Part shown: positions 33,025 to 46,728 of the stretch, in pieces
Numbering within the stretch: the stretch's first letter is position 1
Layout of the letters: every line of letters starts with the position of its first letter
DNA from: Welwitschia mirabilis
Lineage: Eukaryota; Gnetophyta; Gnetopsida; Welwitschiales
Assembly: GCA_051453625.1 (NCBI GenBank)
Contig: JBOZIK010000001.1
Span: 61,451,946-61,515,945 of the forward strand
Reading direction: 5' to 3'
DNA: 64,000 nt
The notes under the pieces: model-generated
Told to the model about the DNA's origin: nothing
The model's input: only the letters and a program-made list of their open reading frames with translations
The model's database searches: none
Program-made: the position numbers and the translations under genes

Positions 33025-34724
33025 TTTGGTGGTCTTATATTTTTTGAACTGCTTGCATTCTTAATAGATTTTTACAATGACATCTTAAAATTACAACTTT
33101 ACGTATGTCTTTGCATTTAAGAACAAGTTTGAGTGTTTATCAAATTTGTGCATTTCTCTAAAGAAGTTACAATCACTCCTCAGGTATCAAACATCTTCCT
33201 GAGGATTTCTCATAACCTTTATTTTTCCATAAACTGGTATGTTGTTCAGATTGTGTATCTAGAAAGTAAAGGCACAATAAGTGTGGTGATCATCAAGTAA
33301 TGAAAAGCTGACAAGCTTTAGTAGGAATCAACAGCAAATGAATCATAGGAACTGAGACTTAAAAATGGATGTTAGCTTATGCAAACTTATAATTAGTTTT
33401 AGGGAATAACAATGACAGTATTATGTTAATTTCTAGCCAGAAAGATTAAATCCGATTCTCTGTTATTCATCACATCAAATTACCTAATTTTTGTTAAGAA
33501 AATAATTACAAAATACAGAATTTTGGCACCCTTCCCTTCACAATATCTTAAATATTGATTGCTAATTAGAACATTGTACTAGGAGATATACATACAATGT
33601 TTGCTTTTTAATTAATTGTAGTTCTTTCTAAGTAGATTTTTCATTGAAGACGTGAGATCTCTTCTTCTGAAATTCATGGCATTTTTTGAGAGAATATATT
33701 CAAATCTGAATGACAAATCAAAAAAGAAGGAAAAAGGAAAGGAAAACAAAAAGCACTAAAAATGGAAAAAAATACATCATGACAAACTTCTTTGAGCTTG
33801 GATATGAAGAAAGTAAAATCTTCCTGATTCTTGCATGCAGTTAATGTCAAATATTAAATATGCACAGAGAACAACTTGGTTTTTGATGCGGCCGAAAAGA
33901 AAGAAACGATATTCATGGGATTAATATCATGTTAATAAAGAATTACAAATACTGCTGAACGTCTGGAAAAATACCAGTATCAGAAGTGAAAGAACAAGTA
34001 GAAAAGAAAAGCACACAATAGATTGTGTGGGCTTAGGATATTTTTAAAATAAATCCATAGAAAAACTATGCAGAACTCTCACAGAAACAACTCCAAAGAT
34101 TGTAAGCCGGCAACGAAGGTTAAGCCTTAAATCCAAAGATTCAGTCTCTTTCTCTCACTCATATACAGACACACACAGAAATCGCTTCTAAAATGCAATG
34201 CCATGATGCACGGTACAACCTCATGGAAAGTTTAAATAATGCTAAACAGAACCTCTGGAAACCCGTAAACCTATCCCTTAATTTGTAATTTTATTTTCCT
34301 GCCCCTAAGGTGATTCTATAACATAGCTGCCTTTTATGATATGCAATCAGGTTAGTGTTAAAGCATACAGTTTCAAAGGGAATAAACGTATCAATTTCGC
34401 TTTACATTACAAAACTGAATCATGTACGTAGGGAAAAAAGTAAACAGAGTATAATAAGTTCCAGCAATGCAACAGTTATGGAATTTTTGGAACCGACACA
34501 AATAAGCTTGGAAAGGGATACTTTATGAAGACAGATTCAGAGGCAACCTCCACAGGGCAAGATCTCATTGAAACTCCCTTGGCTTCAGCACCTATACTTA
34601 AAAATGCCTTATATCAAATTCTAGATTATAATCACTTAATCTATATGTACGTCTTCTATAAAGATTTGGTACAATGTCATTAAGTTGCATTTGGCATGCA
34701 AGTGAATTGTTCTCTAAACGCTGC
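33025..34724. other. Intergenic, nothing recognised
   Basis: AT-rich, no supported gene or repeat. Confidence 0.4.
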
Positions 34725-35030
34725 TTAAGAGTGATGTTCCAAAATTCGACGAATAGGCAGAGATTTGGCAACTGCAATCTCTCCATCTTGAAATAAAACC
34801 CTTCCTGAAATCCTGTAATACATGGCATTTTTTTCTTTTTTTCTTTTTTTGGTGTCGGTGATCTCTAATTTCTCCAAATTTTTAGTGATTCCAACTTTTC
34901 CTGTATCTTCATTATTTTCTTCTTTTTTAATGGAAATCTTTGGATTTAATTCTATAGGATGCGGTTTCCATACTCTGCCTTGCTTCTTTGTTAACTGTAG
35001 CTGGATCACATTTGGTAGATCTAGAGACAT
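34725..35030 (-). pseudogene. Unrecognised minus-strand coding remnant
   Basis: A 101-codon frame starts MSLDLPNVIQLQLTKKQGRV and ends with YYRISGRVLFQDGEIAVAKS. It is lysine- and glutamate-rich in the middle. Upstream minus-strand sequence (to about 35300) keeps coding character in short pieces. It looks like decayed retroelement protein, but no diagnostic motif allows a family call. Confidence 0.3.
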
Positions 35031-35910
35031 TAAAAATGGTTTTGCTCTTACATACTTGGAATCTATAGGAACTTATAAGCATTGTTTCTTATTTTCCATA
35101 AGATTCTAAAGAACCAGTATCTTCTTCTTGGAATTCTTGAAATCTTTCTCTAGTTTCATTTTTATCTTCTTCTGCCTACTAATTCTTCCTTCTACGTGTC
35201 TCAAAGTGCTCATAATTTTCATTTTGCTAGGGTATCCTTATTCTTGTTGCCCAAGTACAGTAGGAATGTTTTGAATAAGCTCTCCATGGATGTTGAATAA
35301 TCTCTCCATCTAAAAGTCCTTAGGTGATTAGTTCCATGCTTTGAATTATGCCATACTAACATTGGTATACATTCTTCTAGGGATTTCGTTGATAGCTATT
35401 AATTTTGTAGGCTGAGAATTGAGATCATGATCAGCTCACATTAGCATTATTTTGGCATGTTTAAGCATGCAACTAGTCACCTTACAGAAGATCATACTGT
35501 TTCACTCACACATAAAATGGAGTATAAAGCAAGATACTGTGGAATCCCTTAAGGAAGTATTTTGTTTATAAATAGATCTTAAAGATGCACTTGCCATCAT
35601 TATTAGATCTTAGGTTTATTTTTATTCCTTTCTAGATTTAAACTCAACTACGGAATTCCATGAATGAGTATAATAGTTGATTTTTGTGGCTCATGGGATA
35701 GAGGCATGTCATTCTTATGGAATTATATACAAAAAGTAGATTATAGTTATTCCCACCTCTAGGGATAATCTTAGTAGAAGAAGAACATGAAAATGCACGA
35801 ATTCTAAGCTCTGCACAGCCTTTGACTTGGATGCTTTTAGAATAGTCAATTCTCTCTTTCTCCTTTTGGCATGATTCACAAAATGAAACTGTTCTGTTTT
35901 TCTTTTTTCT
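35031..35910. other. Non-coding, nothing definite
   Basis: No gene is supported apart from possible upstream pieces of the minus-strand remnant. Confidence 0.35.
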
Positions 35911-36599
35911 ATTTTTTTTTTTTTTGGGCTATCATTTGTGATACGCATCTTATGTTCATATGACCTGGTCTCTGACACTAGATGTTGATATTGATATTGA
36001 AAGATATTGGATTTCTCATTTGGTTGTATTATTTGTTTCCTTCATTATGCTTTTAGAACTTGAGTTAATTACTTGTGTGATAGATAATAGAGTTTGTTTT
36101 AAATTAGGCACATAATTATCACTTTTTATTGTTAATTTAAACATTCTTTTGAGAAGAAAATGGAATTCCCTTTTTCATTAAAGGTTCGCAAAAGGTGACA
36201 AAGATTACAACATCTTCACGAGAAGAAACAAGATTATAGAGGTAAAAGACTAAAGAGACCAATGCATCAACAAGATAAAATAAAAACCCGAGTCTAGCCA
36301 AACGTAGTTGGATTAATCATTTTGTCTTTTTGGGTTTGATACTAAATTAATTGGAATTTCCAGTTGTTGCTTTTGTTCTGTTTAAAACTGCGTTGTTGGC
36401 AAGAAAATGATTGCTTTAAACCTAAACTAAAATTACAAGATTAATGATTAAAAAATTGCATTATTTATGTTGTTTCTAAACCTAAAACTAAAGTAGCCAG
36501 AATTTCCAATTGTGATTGTTGTTTTATTCGGATCTATGCAAGAGTAAAAGAAGACATCTAAATCTAGTAAAGATTACAATTCCTAATTGAACTCTCATA

Positions 36600-38520
36600 G
36601 CATTTCTTCATTCCCAAAGGATTAGAGACCAAAGGGCTATGTTGTCTCTATTTTTTCTTTTAAAACTCCTCCGATTTCATTCCCTTCAAACCTTGTACCA
36701 CAGAGTTATAAGTAGAATTCACCATGCAAAGCATCTTTTTTTCATTATTGCTTTTTACTCTCCACATTTCAAGTAGAATCTGAATTGTGTTTATTTAAAG
36801 TTTAAAAGTTGTTAAGACTCAATTCTTTCATAAAACTTCTTAGTATAGGTGCAATCAAGAAAAAGATGATCAGTTGTTTCATTAAGTATCATAGGAGGTA
36901 CAATCTCTAGGAATTGTTATTCCCCTTTCTTCCAAATAAGCTTTTGTAGGCATGTTTTTCAATAGAACTTTACTAACAAAAATGTAATGCTTAGGGAGTA
37001 ATAAACTTGTAACAATTGTTTACAGAATTAGTTGAGGTGGATGTATTGTGTTATAACCTTCTTTCATAATATACTTTCTTGTCTCCTTGAATTCCTAATT
37101 TTTCATGAATAATGTTGGAATAGTCTTTAAATTTCATATGATTATCTAAGTATATCTTTTTCATGATTTTGATGCATGGTTTGCTAAGATTATAAAGCTA
37201 CCAAACTAAACTTTCCTAACAGAGCCATGTTAAAAGCTAAAGATACTTAAAACCCTAACCTCCACTTAGTTTATCTCATCATACCTTGTCCTGCAATAAA
37301 GTATGCAAGGATTGTTGTTCTCCTAACTTCCAAAGAAATGGTCTTTTAATCTTCTCAATGTATTTAATGATAGCAAATGGTGCCTTAAAACCAGACATAA
37401 GAAACATGGGAGGGCTCTAAAGAGCATTCTAAAATAGTTGGATTCTTTCGACGTAAGATAGATGTTTCACTGTCCATCCATTTAAGTGTTCTTCCACTTT
37501 GAGCATTATCTCCTCCTAATGAATGTAACTCCTTCTATTAAAAGAAAAGAGGTGTTCCCAAGTATTTTATGGGAAATTAATCCAAAGCACAATGGAGTTA
37601 ATTACCATAAGTTTCCAAAGTTACCATCTTCCTTCCAAGGCCGTAAAGTTTTCTCATTTATGAAATTCACTTTTAGCCTAGAAGCATCTTCGAAATCAAC
37701 AAGAAATTATTTGATAATCTGTGCATGATGTTCTGATGCTTAGAAAAAAAAATGTATCATAAACAAAGTGGAATGGGTGAAAAAAGTCCAAACCTTTTTC
37801 TAATTGAATATCCTTTAATCAACATTCTTGTGCCATTTGCTTTAATAAGTTTCCAAAACCTTCCATTTGCCAAAATCAAATAAATGTGGTGATATTGTTT
37901 CCCCTTGCCTTATGCTGTTTAGGGGGAAAATGTTCTGTTAAATATTCATTAATCATCAAGGCATAACTTATAGCTAAAAAACAATCCATAATTTTCTAAA
38001 TCCAATGACCTTAAAACCCCATTTGCTTCATGTATCTCCGATATACTTTTATCATAGACCTTACTTAGATTAAGTCTAAGGGCTAAATTGGCTTCATTCT
38101 CATAAGCTATAGAATGCACTCTTTTGAAGAAGGATTGCCTAATCTAGAATAGATTTTTGTTCCACAAAACCTGTGTGCTCCTACTGTACTGAAGAAAGCA
38201 TAATACTTTTCATTCATTGACTGAGAAGCTTTGCAAAGATTTGGTATAAAGTACCACACAAATTAATTGGCCTAAATGATTTCCTGAGCATTTTTTTCTT
38301 TGGAAATAAGAACACTTTCGGTATGGTTAATATCTTTCAAGATTTTTCCTATTATCGAGAATTCACAAACAGAAGTATAAAAATCCTCCTAGATTTCATT
38401 CAAAAAAGCTTTAAGAAAATTAACTATAAAGCCATCAAGACCTAGACTATTGTTGTTTGGGATAGAGAAAACAATGTCTTTGAGCTCCTCTTATTGGAGA
38501 TCATTCAAAGTAGCCTTTTG
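36600..38520 (-). pseudogene. LINE reverse transcriptase
   Basis: Minus-strand text from 38450 reads GLDGFIVNFLKAFLNEI, then SVLISKEKNAQEII and CGTLYQIFAKLLSQSMNEK, matching the LINE pattern GPDGF...FF...LIPKxxNA...FRPISLC..YKIxSKLL. Then RQGETISPHLF (near 37900) corresponds to RQGDPLSPYLF. The catalytic FADDT has become FVYDT (near 37765). Next comes FLVDFEDASRLKVNF (frame 37740-37600), the usual text after the active site. Many stops are present. Confidence 0.75.
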
Positions 38521-39485
38521 ATGTAGTTGGATCTTCCTTATCATGTTACTATAGAAACTATCAATCTTTGAATCTTTAATTTTAGTATTTACTACTAGAA
38601 TATTTTTATAAAAATCTACTGCTATCTACTTTATCTACTCTAGATTTGCACAACCCAGTCACTTGATGATTTCTTGAAGCTAGCTATTATGTTCTGATGT
38701 TCTCTTACAGAAAAATGAGCATGAAGAAGGCTACTATTTTCATCACCAAATTTTAACCACTTCATTTTGATGGTTCAATAGGATTTTTCTTTTGTTTAAT
38801 GCAGTGTAGTTTTCAAAGAACATTGAGTGCCTTCTCAATGCTCATCTATCCTTCCTTTAATGTTACTATTACTTTGTATTACTTCCATCTCCTGAAAGCT
38901 TTCTTCCTTTAAAGTCTCACAAGTTTTTTTAATTCTTTTTTACCATTTAATCACTTCATGTTGGATTTTTTTTCAATTTCTAAACCAACTCAAATTGTGT
39001 TGTCCATCCAATAATTAGATCAAGATGATGGGTGCATGCAACATACTGCTACTGCAGAAGCACTTCTATTTAGACAAACTCATAGGGATAGTGGGACACA
39101 TAAAGGAAAAGCTCTATTATGTGGGGACAATTGCAATCATGCATATGACTTCATCCAACCATAAAGTGAGTAGCCTTGGCCACTAAGTAAGGCCTAGTAA
39201 GTAACGACGTTGTAGTGATAATCTTCATTGTACTCATGTCGATGGATTTCTTACTCACCTCACAGTACAGAATAAGATTGAGGAATATGAGGATTGAAGA
39301 TTGTGTTGAGAAACTTCTACCACATATATCTTTAATGATATTGTTGATATCTATTTTTTGTGCCTTACTTGAAAGTCTTAAGAATAGTATCTCTTTTTTG
39401 ATTCTAAGAATAAAGGCCAATGATTAGATTAGACTCTTTCCAATCTTTTACAAATCTTATCCATTTAAGAGATAGCATGATTTGA

Positions 39486-40605
39486 TTTAATTTATATCAA
39501 AATTCTATTAGGCCCCTTCTTATTATTCTCTCATGCATATAGACACTTTGGATTACTGATGTCTATCAAAACAACATCTATAATAGCATCCAAAACTGTT
39601 ATAGTCCTCATATTCCACTAGTTATCCCCTCCAAATTTCTCTTTCTATCATAGAACATTATTATAGTGTCCAACCACTAGAATAGGATCTTGAATTAACA
39701 GAACTAAAATTCAAAAAAATTTGGCCAAAATTCTTACTTACCTTGAATTTTTACTGGTACGTCAATGTTAACCAAAGCCCATCGTGATTTTCTCTCAAAT
39801 CTAATTGCAATGTTGTGTCTAGTTTTTTGAACTAAAGGAGCTAGAAGATCTTACCTCCATACTGTCCATTGACATCCTGAGTGGCCTTGAGCTCTTGAAT
39901 GACAAATCCACTGTTAGGAAAGACTTCGTGAATCACTTGAGTGCTTTCAGTCTCATTCATTTTGGTTTCTTAAAGACAAAGAATATCTGTACTTTGAACA
40001 TGTCACCAATCTTTGGCTATGGCTTATCCTGAGGGGTTATTCAAATGCCTCATTTTCCATGTAAAGAGCCTCATTTTTGTTTGGAGGATATGGCTCCTCC
40101 TAGGCCCTTATCTTTCTTCTCTATAAAATTGTTAGATTTTGTTCCTTTTTGCTTTGGTTTTTCAAGGGTTTGAATATTAGCTACTACACTTCATAAGATC
40201 ATCTTTTCTTTATCCTTAGATTTAGTTTTGTCTAAGGTGAGAATTTCTTTGGCCATTATGTCTTCTAATATTTCTTCTGTATCAACATCTTCCATGTTTC
40301 CCTCCTCTAATTCAGTATCAAACAAGTTTAGATTTGGTTCTATATTGGCTTCTGTAGGTTTTAACATTGAATTTTCTAATTTAATTAGATTATCCTTTTC
40401 TAGTTCAAGCTATAGTAGCCCCTTCATTATTTCTTTCAGATTGTGGTTTTATTACATCAGCTCTTGAAATTGATATTCAAGATCCTGAGTTGAGTGTTTT
40501 CCTTCTTTTTCTTTCACTGGTGTCCAATGGGTTTTAGGATACATCCTCTCCCAAAACGCTTCCTTCATGATGTATGGCCATTCATACCTTCCTTCAAGGG
40601 TGGTG
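39486..40605 (-). repeat. LINE ORF1/endonuclease segment, duplicate A
   Basis: First unit of a 1,120-bp direct tandem duplication. On the minus strand it contains the endonuclease start MRLFTWKMRHLNNPSG (from 40074) and TDILCL*ETKMNETES, the pattern MxxxxWNxRGLN...CLQETK of LINE AP-like endonucleases, in which the ETK Glu coordinates metal. Confidence 0.75.
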
Positions 40606-41728
40606 TTTAATTTATGCAAGACTCTATCAGGCCCCTTCGTATTATTCTCTCATGTATATAGACACTTTGGATTACTGATGTGTATCAAAACAACATTTAT
40701 AATAGCATCCAAAACCACTTCACTCCTCATATTTCACTAGTTATCCCCTCCAAATTTCTCATTCTACTCTAGAACATTATTACAACGTCCAACTACCAAA
40801 ATAGGATCTTGAATTAAGAGAACTGAAATCAAAAAAATCTGGCCAAAATTCTTACTTACCTTGAATTGTTACTAGTACATAAATGTTAACCAAAACCCAT
40901 CTTGATTTTCTCTCAAATCCGATTGCAATGTACTGTCTAGTTTTTCAAGCTAAGGAGCTAGAAGATCTTATCTCCATATTGTCCATTAACCTCCTGACTT
41001 GCCTTGAGATTCTTGAATGACAAAACCACTATTAGGAAAGATTTTGTCAATCACTTCAGTGCTTTTAGTCTTATTCATTTTGGTTTCTTTAAGACAAAGA
41101 ATGTTTGTACTTTGAACATGCCACTAGCCTTTAGCTATGGCTTATCCTAAGGGGTTATTCAAACACCTCATGTTCCATGTAAAAAAAGCCTATTTTTTTC
41201 TTGGAGGATATGGCTCCTCCTAGGCCCTTATCTTTCTTCTTTACAAAATTGTTAGATTTTATTGCGTTCTACTTTGGTTTCTTGAGGTTTTGAATATTAG
41301 CAAAGACACTTTGTAAGATCATCTTTCTTTATCCTTAGATTTAGTTTTGCCTAAGGTGAGAACTTCTTTGGCCATTAGGTCTTCCAATATTTCTTATGTA
41401 TCAACAACTTCCATGTTTCCCTTCTCTAATTTAGTATCAAACAAGTTTAGATTTGGTTCTATATTGTCTTTTGTAGGTTGTAACATTAGCTTTTTTGATT
41501 TGATTGGATTATCCTTTTCCACTTCAAGCTATAATAGCCCCTTCATTATTTCTTTCATATTGTGGTTTCTTACATCGGCTCTTGAAATTGCTATTCAAGA
41601 TCCTGAGCTAAGTGTTTTCCTTCTTTTTCTTTCACTGGTGTCTAATGGATTTTAGGACACATCCTCTCCAAAAAAGCTACCTTCATGATGTGTAGCCATT
41701 CATAACTTTCTTCAAGGGTAGTGATTAG
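40606..41728 (-). repeat. LINE ORF1/endonuclease segment, duplicate B
   Basis: Second unit, nearly colinear with 39486-40605 (for example GGCCCCTTCGTATTATTCTC at 40632 against the same words at 39511). It has its own endonuclease start near 41185 (FFTWNMRCLNNPLG) and STNILCLKETKMNKTKST. The two units have many scattered differences, so the duplication is not recent or not an assembly error. Confidence 0.75.
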
Positions 41729-42559
41729 AAAATCCTCAAATTTATTATTGAAAATCCCAATCATTAGGTGCTTCCTCTAATGACTTTGGAAGTCATCCAT
41801 CTGCCAGTAAATAACCTTAACAATTGGTTCCAAGACTTCTGCCAAAATCAGTAACATGCATGGAAATGCCTCTGGATCCTCTAATTGAAACCATGCATAT
41901 TCCCATCCTTCAATGTCCTTTTGTATCCATCCAAGCTACCTTGTCCCCAAGGTCTGAATCATCATTCTTCTACTCCAAATCTATCAATCTCTTTAATGAA
42001 TCGATAACATTTTGCTCTAGAATTATATTGAAGAATCAATTTTTTTCTCCCTAGTCTATCTTACTATAATTTGATAAACCCATCTAACTAATTGTCTTTG
42101 CAATTCTTGAAATCTCTAAGCCAGATCTGCCCATCTTACCAAAGTTCAATTAAAATCAAGTTGTTATTCTCACCAACAAACCACTAGTGTGATTAGATGC
42201 TCAATGGATCGTCCTACAAGGTCAAGTTTATCATTAAGCAAAAATGTAATTTCTTGGATATTCCATCTCAATTTCTTTTTGAGGATGAGTTTACATTCTC
42301 CAAATCCTTAGTGTCATCAAAAAAGCCAAACTGTATGTTCTTCATGCTCAAGAAGCAATTTAAGTATTAACCACACCAATATTGTGTATGAAAATTCTTG
42401 TCTCATAACGGTCAAAGATGAACAATGATTAAGGTTTAGATATTTAAAAAAGTTTATTTGACTAGATAAATGTTTTGAATTAACAAAATTAATATAAAAT
42501 GATATAACATGTTTATTATAAAAATTGTAATCTACAAGTTTCTCCTTAAATAAGAGTTA

Positions 42560-43460
42560 TTCGAGATTAAAGATCAAAATCTATGAAATCATCATTTGTG
42601 TATCCATATTTATTTTGTAACTTTGGTTTCTCATGATTTTCCCCTTCTCTTACTTTGTTTTCCTTAAATTCAAATTGCCTTCATTTGTGTCATCCTTTTG
42701 TTGGCGTTTCTTTCATTTTTTGTTCTTCAAATTACACCATTGATTCTCCATAGAATAGCCTCTTTTTTTTTTCCTTTAACTAAATAATGGAAACAATTCC
42801 TAAAGAATACACCTTTTTTATCTTTACCTTTGTCATCATTGTCATGGAATTCCCTCATCGCATAAGCTTGGTGTGTGCTTCTTTCATTTGTAGATTTTTC
42901 ATTATGCGTTTTACCTTATTTCTTCTTTTGTTTCTCATATAAGACAAATTCTTCAAAGAATTTCACATATTTATAAAAGTACTTTGAAGTAAAAAATTGT
43001 CTTATGAGAAGTAGGAAAGGCTTTAACTATATAATTAATAATGGTTGTGTCATGAACACCTCTCCCATGCTTTGTTATCTTTTTGCTTTTGGAAGAACTT
43101 TTTCTAATAAAAAAACATAAATAGTTTCAGGATTCTTCATCGTTAAATTTTGTATCTTGGTTAGCAACATCCATATGGTTTATTCATTTGTTTTCTTAAT
43201 AAATTGGTTATAGTTTCATCATATTACTTAGCAAGATTTATGCCTCTCATCGTAGAATAAATAATGGTAATCACAAATAGTAAAAGCACTGCTCTAGATT
43301 GAACATCCCACAACTACTCTTTTTTATGGGCCTACAAGAGACCACCTTTGTTTTAGAAGGTTGGATACAAAAGAAATTAAAGTGCTTGTGGATCATGTTA
43401 CTGTTAACACGTTTGAAAATGTGGTTTTTACAGATTTAGAAAAAATCATACATCTTTGAA
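42560..43460 (-). pseudogene. Possible copia gag remnant
   Basis: Minus-strand pieces read NDEES*NYLCFFIRKSSSKS, then TTIINYIVKAFPTSHKTIFY and FFEEFVLYEKQKKK, and end near FRNCFHYLVKGK. This is compatible with the copia gag pattern followed by a ruined zinc knuckle. Stops are frequent, and the call rests on spacing and weak similarity. Confidence 0.35.
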
Positions 43461-43465
43461 ACTCA

Positions 43466-43643
43466 ATCATGGAATTGGAGTTTTAGGATGAGTTTTCATT
43501 ATTANNNNNNNNNNNNNNNNNNNNNNNNNNNNNNNNNNNNNNNNNNNNNNNNNNNNNNNNNNNNNNNNNNNNNNNNNNNNNNNNNNNNNNNNNNNNNNNN
43601 NNNNAATCATGGAAGTGGAGTTTTAGGATGAGTTTTCATTATT
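43466..43643. other. Gap with repeated flanks
   Basis: About 40 bases before the N run (43505-43604) and 40 bases after it are nearly identical: AATCATGGAA, GGAGTTTTAGGATGAG, TTTTCATTATTA. Either a tandem repeat collapsed here or the same read end was placed on both sides of the gap. Confidence 0.85.
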
Positions 43644-46600
43644 ACTTATAGTAACTAACATGTCATAAGACTTTTTCTTACCCTTTATTTTTTATGCCCC
43701 TTACAAGGAACTTAGATCAATGGATGACTTCTATTTCATATTGGATAAACTCCAATACTATGAAAAGATTTAAAGGTGTTTGGAGCAAAAAACTAAATAT
43801 CACAAAAAAGAAAAAGTAAGTAATGATATTTAAGTAATAAATAGATCTAACAATATATCTCCACCAATTCAATTTAGAACTAACCAAATTCTCAAATGAA
43901 TGTAAGAATGGATTTCATGAGTGAGAAAGACAAATTATGTAGCTTATAATGTTATATCCTTAACAATGGGCGACATAACTAATTTTTTAATAAGCATTGA
44001 CCATCATAGATCAAGCTTCCTATATTAAAATTCAAACTCCCATGGTATAGGATTGTGGATTCTCTTGCCTTCTATCTAGAATCTTTGCTTAGTATGTTCT
44101 TTATATTAAGACATAACCGCATAGCCCCATAATTATTATATGTTGTAAAGTCTCTAATCCAAGGTATAGTCTTCCTATGTATTTATAAACATAAACTCGT
44201 TCAAGATAATTCTATGTTTGGATCCCATAATATGAGGAAAAAGTCTTCATGATCAAACCTTCTTTCTTTTATGGAACATTTAAACCTGTATAAGACACAA
44301 AGCCTAAGATCTTTAATACCATTTGTAAACTTGAAATAAAGCACATAAGACACAAAAGTGGAGACATTAAAGGATGGGTTATTATGAATATGCATCACAC
44401 TAAATACTTTATATAATTTTGCAAATACTCTAATATGTGTAAATAGGAGATATTTTCGTGAAACTAAAGAGTAGCAGGGAACACATTGAAAATAGGATCA
44501 TTTAAATGATTTAAGTAGAAGTTTAGCTATCAAATATAGAAGAGGATTCCATGTATAAAAGGAGGCTTATTACAAACATACTTAATTCCTTTAACAATGT
44601 TGTGATTAAGATTAAAAAAAATAAAAGTCTCAAATCGTTAGGCATGCTATTGTGTGCCTTTTAAATATTATATATATCATGATTAACTATTTGCAATGCA
44701 TGTTGCTTAATATATAGATAAATTATGTTCTACCTCATCATAACGCATCATAATAATGGTAACAAGTTGATAAATGCATTAAGATAGAGCAATGTCAAGT
44801 GAAAAGAAAGATTATCCACTAAGATAGGATAAGGATTTTGCATTGAGGCATTTAACAACAAACACATGAATAGAGACTCCATTGGGAATAATAAGACAAA
44901 TATCAAAATAAATTATTTCAAGTCCACACTATGTGAAAGGACTTATGTTTGGTACAAATATAAAAGATTTAAACAAAGTTAATACTTCCATTTAGAAGAA
45001 CCAGAAAATTTTATGCAAGAACTCTATCATTATAGGCATATTCACAAAGGACTTATCAGATGAATTTATGAATAATTGTAATTAATAAGAAACATTGGAT
45101 TCAAAAAAAGAATCAACCAATCAAGAATCTTTGAATTGAACTAGAAGAAATTCTTAATTCAAAATAACTCATTATCCTTATCAAAGATGAAAAGGACAAA
45201 TAATTAGATATAAACCATTGTATGGGGTGGGGTGGGGTGGGGGTGGGGGGGGGGGGGGGGGGATGAATAGTATATCTAGATGATGAGAATCAAGTCAAGC
45301 TAAAAGAATAGATGATATCTTACATTTTAGCCCTACATAGATTTGGAAGTATTAATATCAACATGAACCATGATATAAGAGTAGGACATTAATTTTTCAC
45401 AAGATCACATTTAAGAGCATAAAATAATAATAAATTATTAATAAATATATTATTAATTATTGAAACCTATCACAAAAATGTGAAAGAGAAAGATAAAATA
45501 TCTAAAATCTATATTGAAGAATACTAAGCGTTGATCAAGGTTTTAATTCTATATAAATAACAAACGATATTAAGATATCAAGTTAAGAAGGGATGTTGAA
45601 ATAAATTGAAACATAACACTTGATAAAACATTATGAAATGTTTGATTAAAGTTATTGGTCAAGTTGAAATCAGTATAAGAGAAATAAAGAAAATGAGAGA
45701 AAGACAATAAACTAAGTTTTCCTTGAAAGTGTAAACTAATAAGTAATGTAGTTTCTTAAAGTTTTGGAACTTAAAATATTGAAACATTTAGGGTATTACA
45801 ATAATCCTTTGATTTTAGAAATAAAGTAATTTGAGTCCTTTAATAATTCTGATCAGGAGTGATGCTATGTCGATCGTTTACAGACTCTATGTAGTTCTCT
45901 TCTTTTGGTGTAGTGGTCACTCTAGATCCACCTCTATGCTTTTTGTCTAAAAAAATAGTTGTAATCAAGAAGAAGCCTTGGTTTTAGAAGATAATCCACT
46001 ACCAAAGAATCTCTAGTTGAACTAGAAGTACTTAGTGAAAAAGAACTAGCCCTCTTTCCATAAATAAAACAAATAGATAATCCATATTACTTTGGTAGTT
46101 ATTCTTTGACATCTACAAGTTTTTGAAACTTCTTAAATTAGTTCTTCAACTTTTATCTTTTGTTCCTCCTACTAGAATTACATGTTCAATTGTTATTTCC
46201 TTAGCATCATATCCCTCCTGTCCATCTGCAAGCATCCTATCTATAACATTGGATCCCTGATAGCATATCTCTAGCATCATATCCTTCATGTTGTATCTTT
46301 GTCTTTAGGTGTTATATCTTTGCATCCTTAAATTACCCACAAACATAAATTACCTATAGACCTTAATTCTCTATAGACATGAATTCTTTACACGATTAAA
46401 TTCTCAACCAACCTGAATTCTTAGCAAATCTCAATTCTCAATAGAACTAGATTTTCTTTATCCCTGAATTCTCTTAAATTTTAATTCTCTTTGGGCTTGA
46501 TTTCTTTTAGTATTAAATTCATCTCTCTCTCTTCTCTGAGTACAATATCCTTTCCAGGTTTAGTATGACACTAGCCTTGAATTCCATAATACCACATTAA

Positions 46601-46718
46601 ACCTAATATTTTTCACAAAAGATTAATTCAAATCAAAATCCAACCATTATGACAAACCCTTCTACCATGGTTACTCCACCTAGCATCCATCCTAATCCAC
46701 TGATGTCAAAGAATACCT
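43644..46718. other. AT-rich decayed sequence, nothing recognised
   Basis: No supported gene. The only striking feature is the G run at 45224. Confidence 0.4.
45224..45262 (+). repeat. G-tract with quadruplex potential
   Basis: GGGGT repeated, then GGGGGT, then an unbroken run of about 18 G. The stretch satisfies the pattern of four or more G3+ runs with loops of one base, in an otherwise very AT-rich region. Confidence 0.9.
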
Positions 46719-46728
46719 NNNNNNNNNN

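Larger units (their letters stand above)
35911..42300 (-). mobile_element. LINE (non-LTR retrotransposon), decayed
   Basis: On the minus strand, endonuclease (twice, through a duplication) is followed by reverse transcriptase. The low-coordinate end has a plus-strand T run at about 35911-35925, consistent with a poly(A) tail at the LINE 3' end. The 5' limit near 42300 is approximate. Upstream of the endonuclease, frames at about 41728-42260 would be ORF1 but are too broken to classify. The type is L1-like by the order and wording of the domains. Confidence 0.7.
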
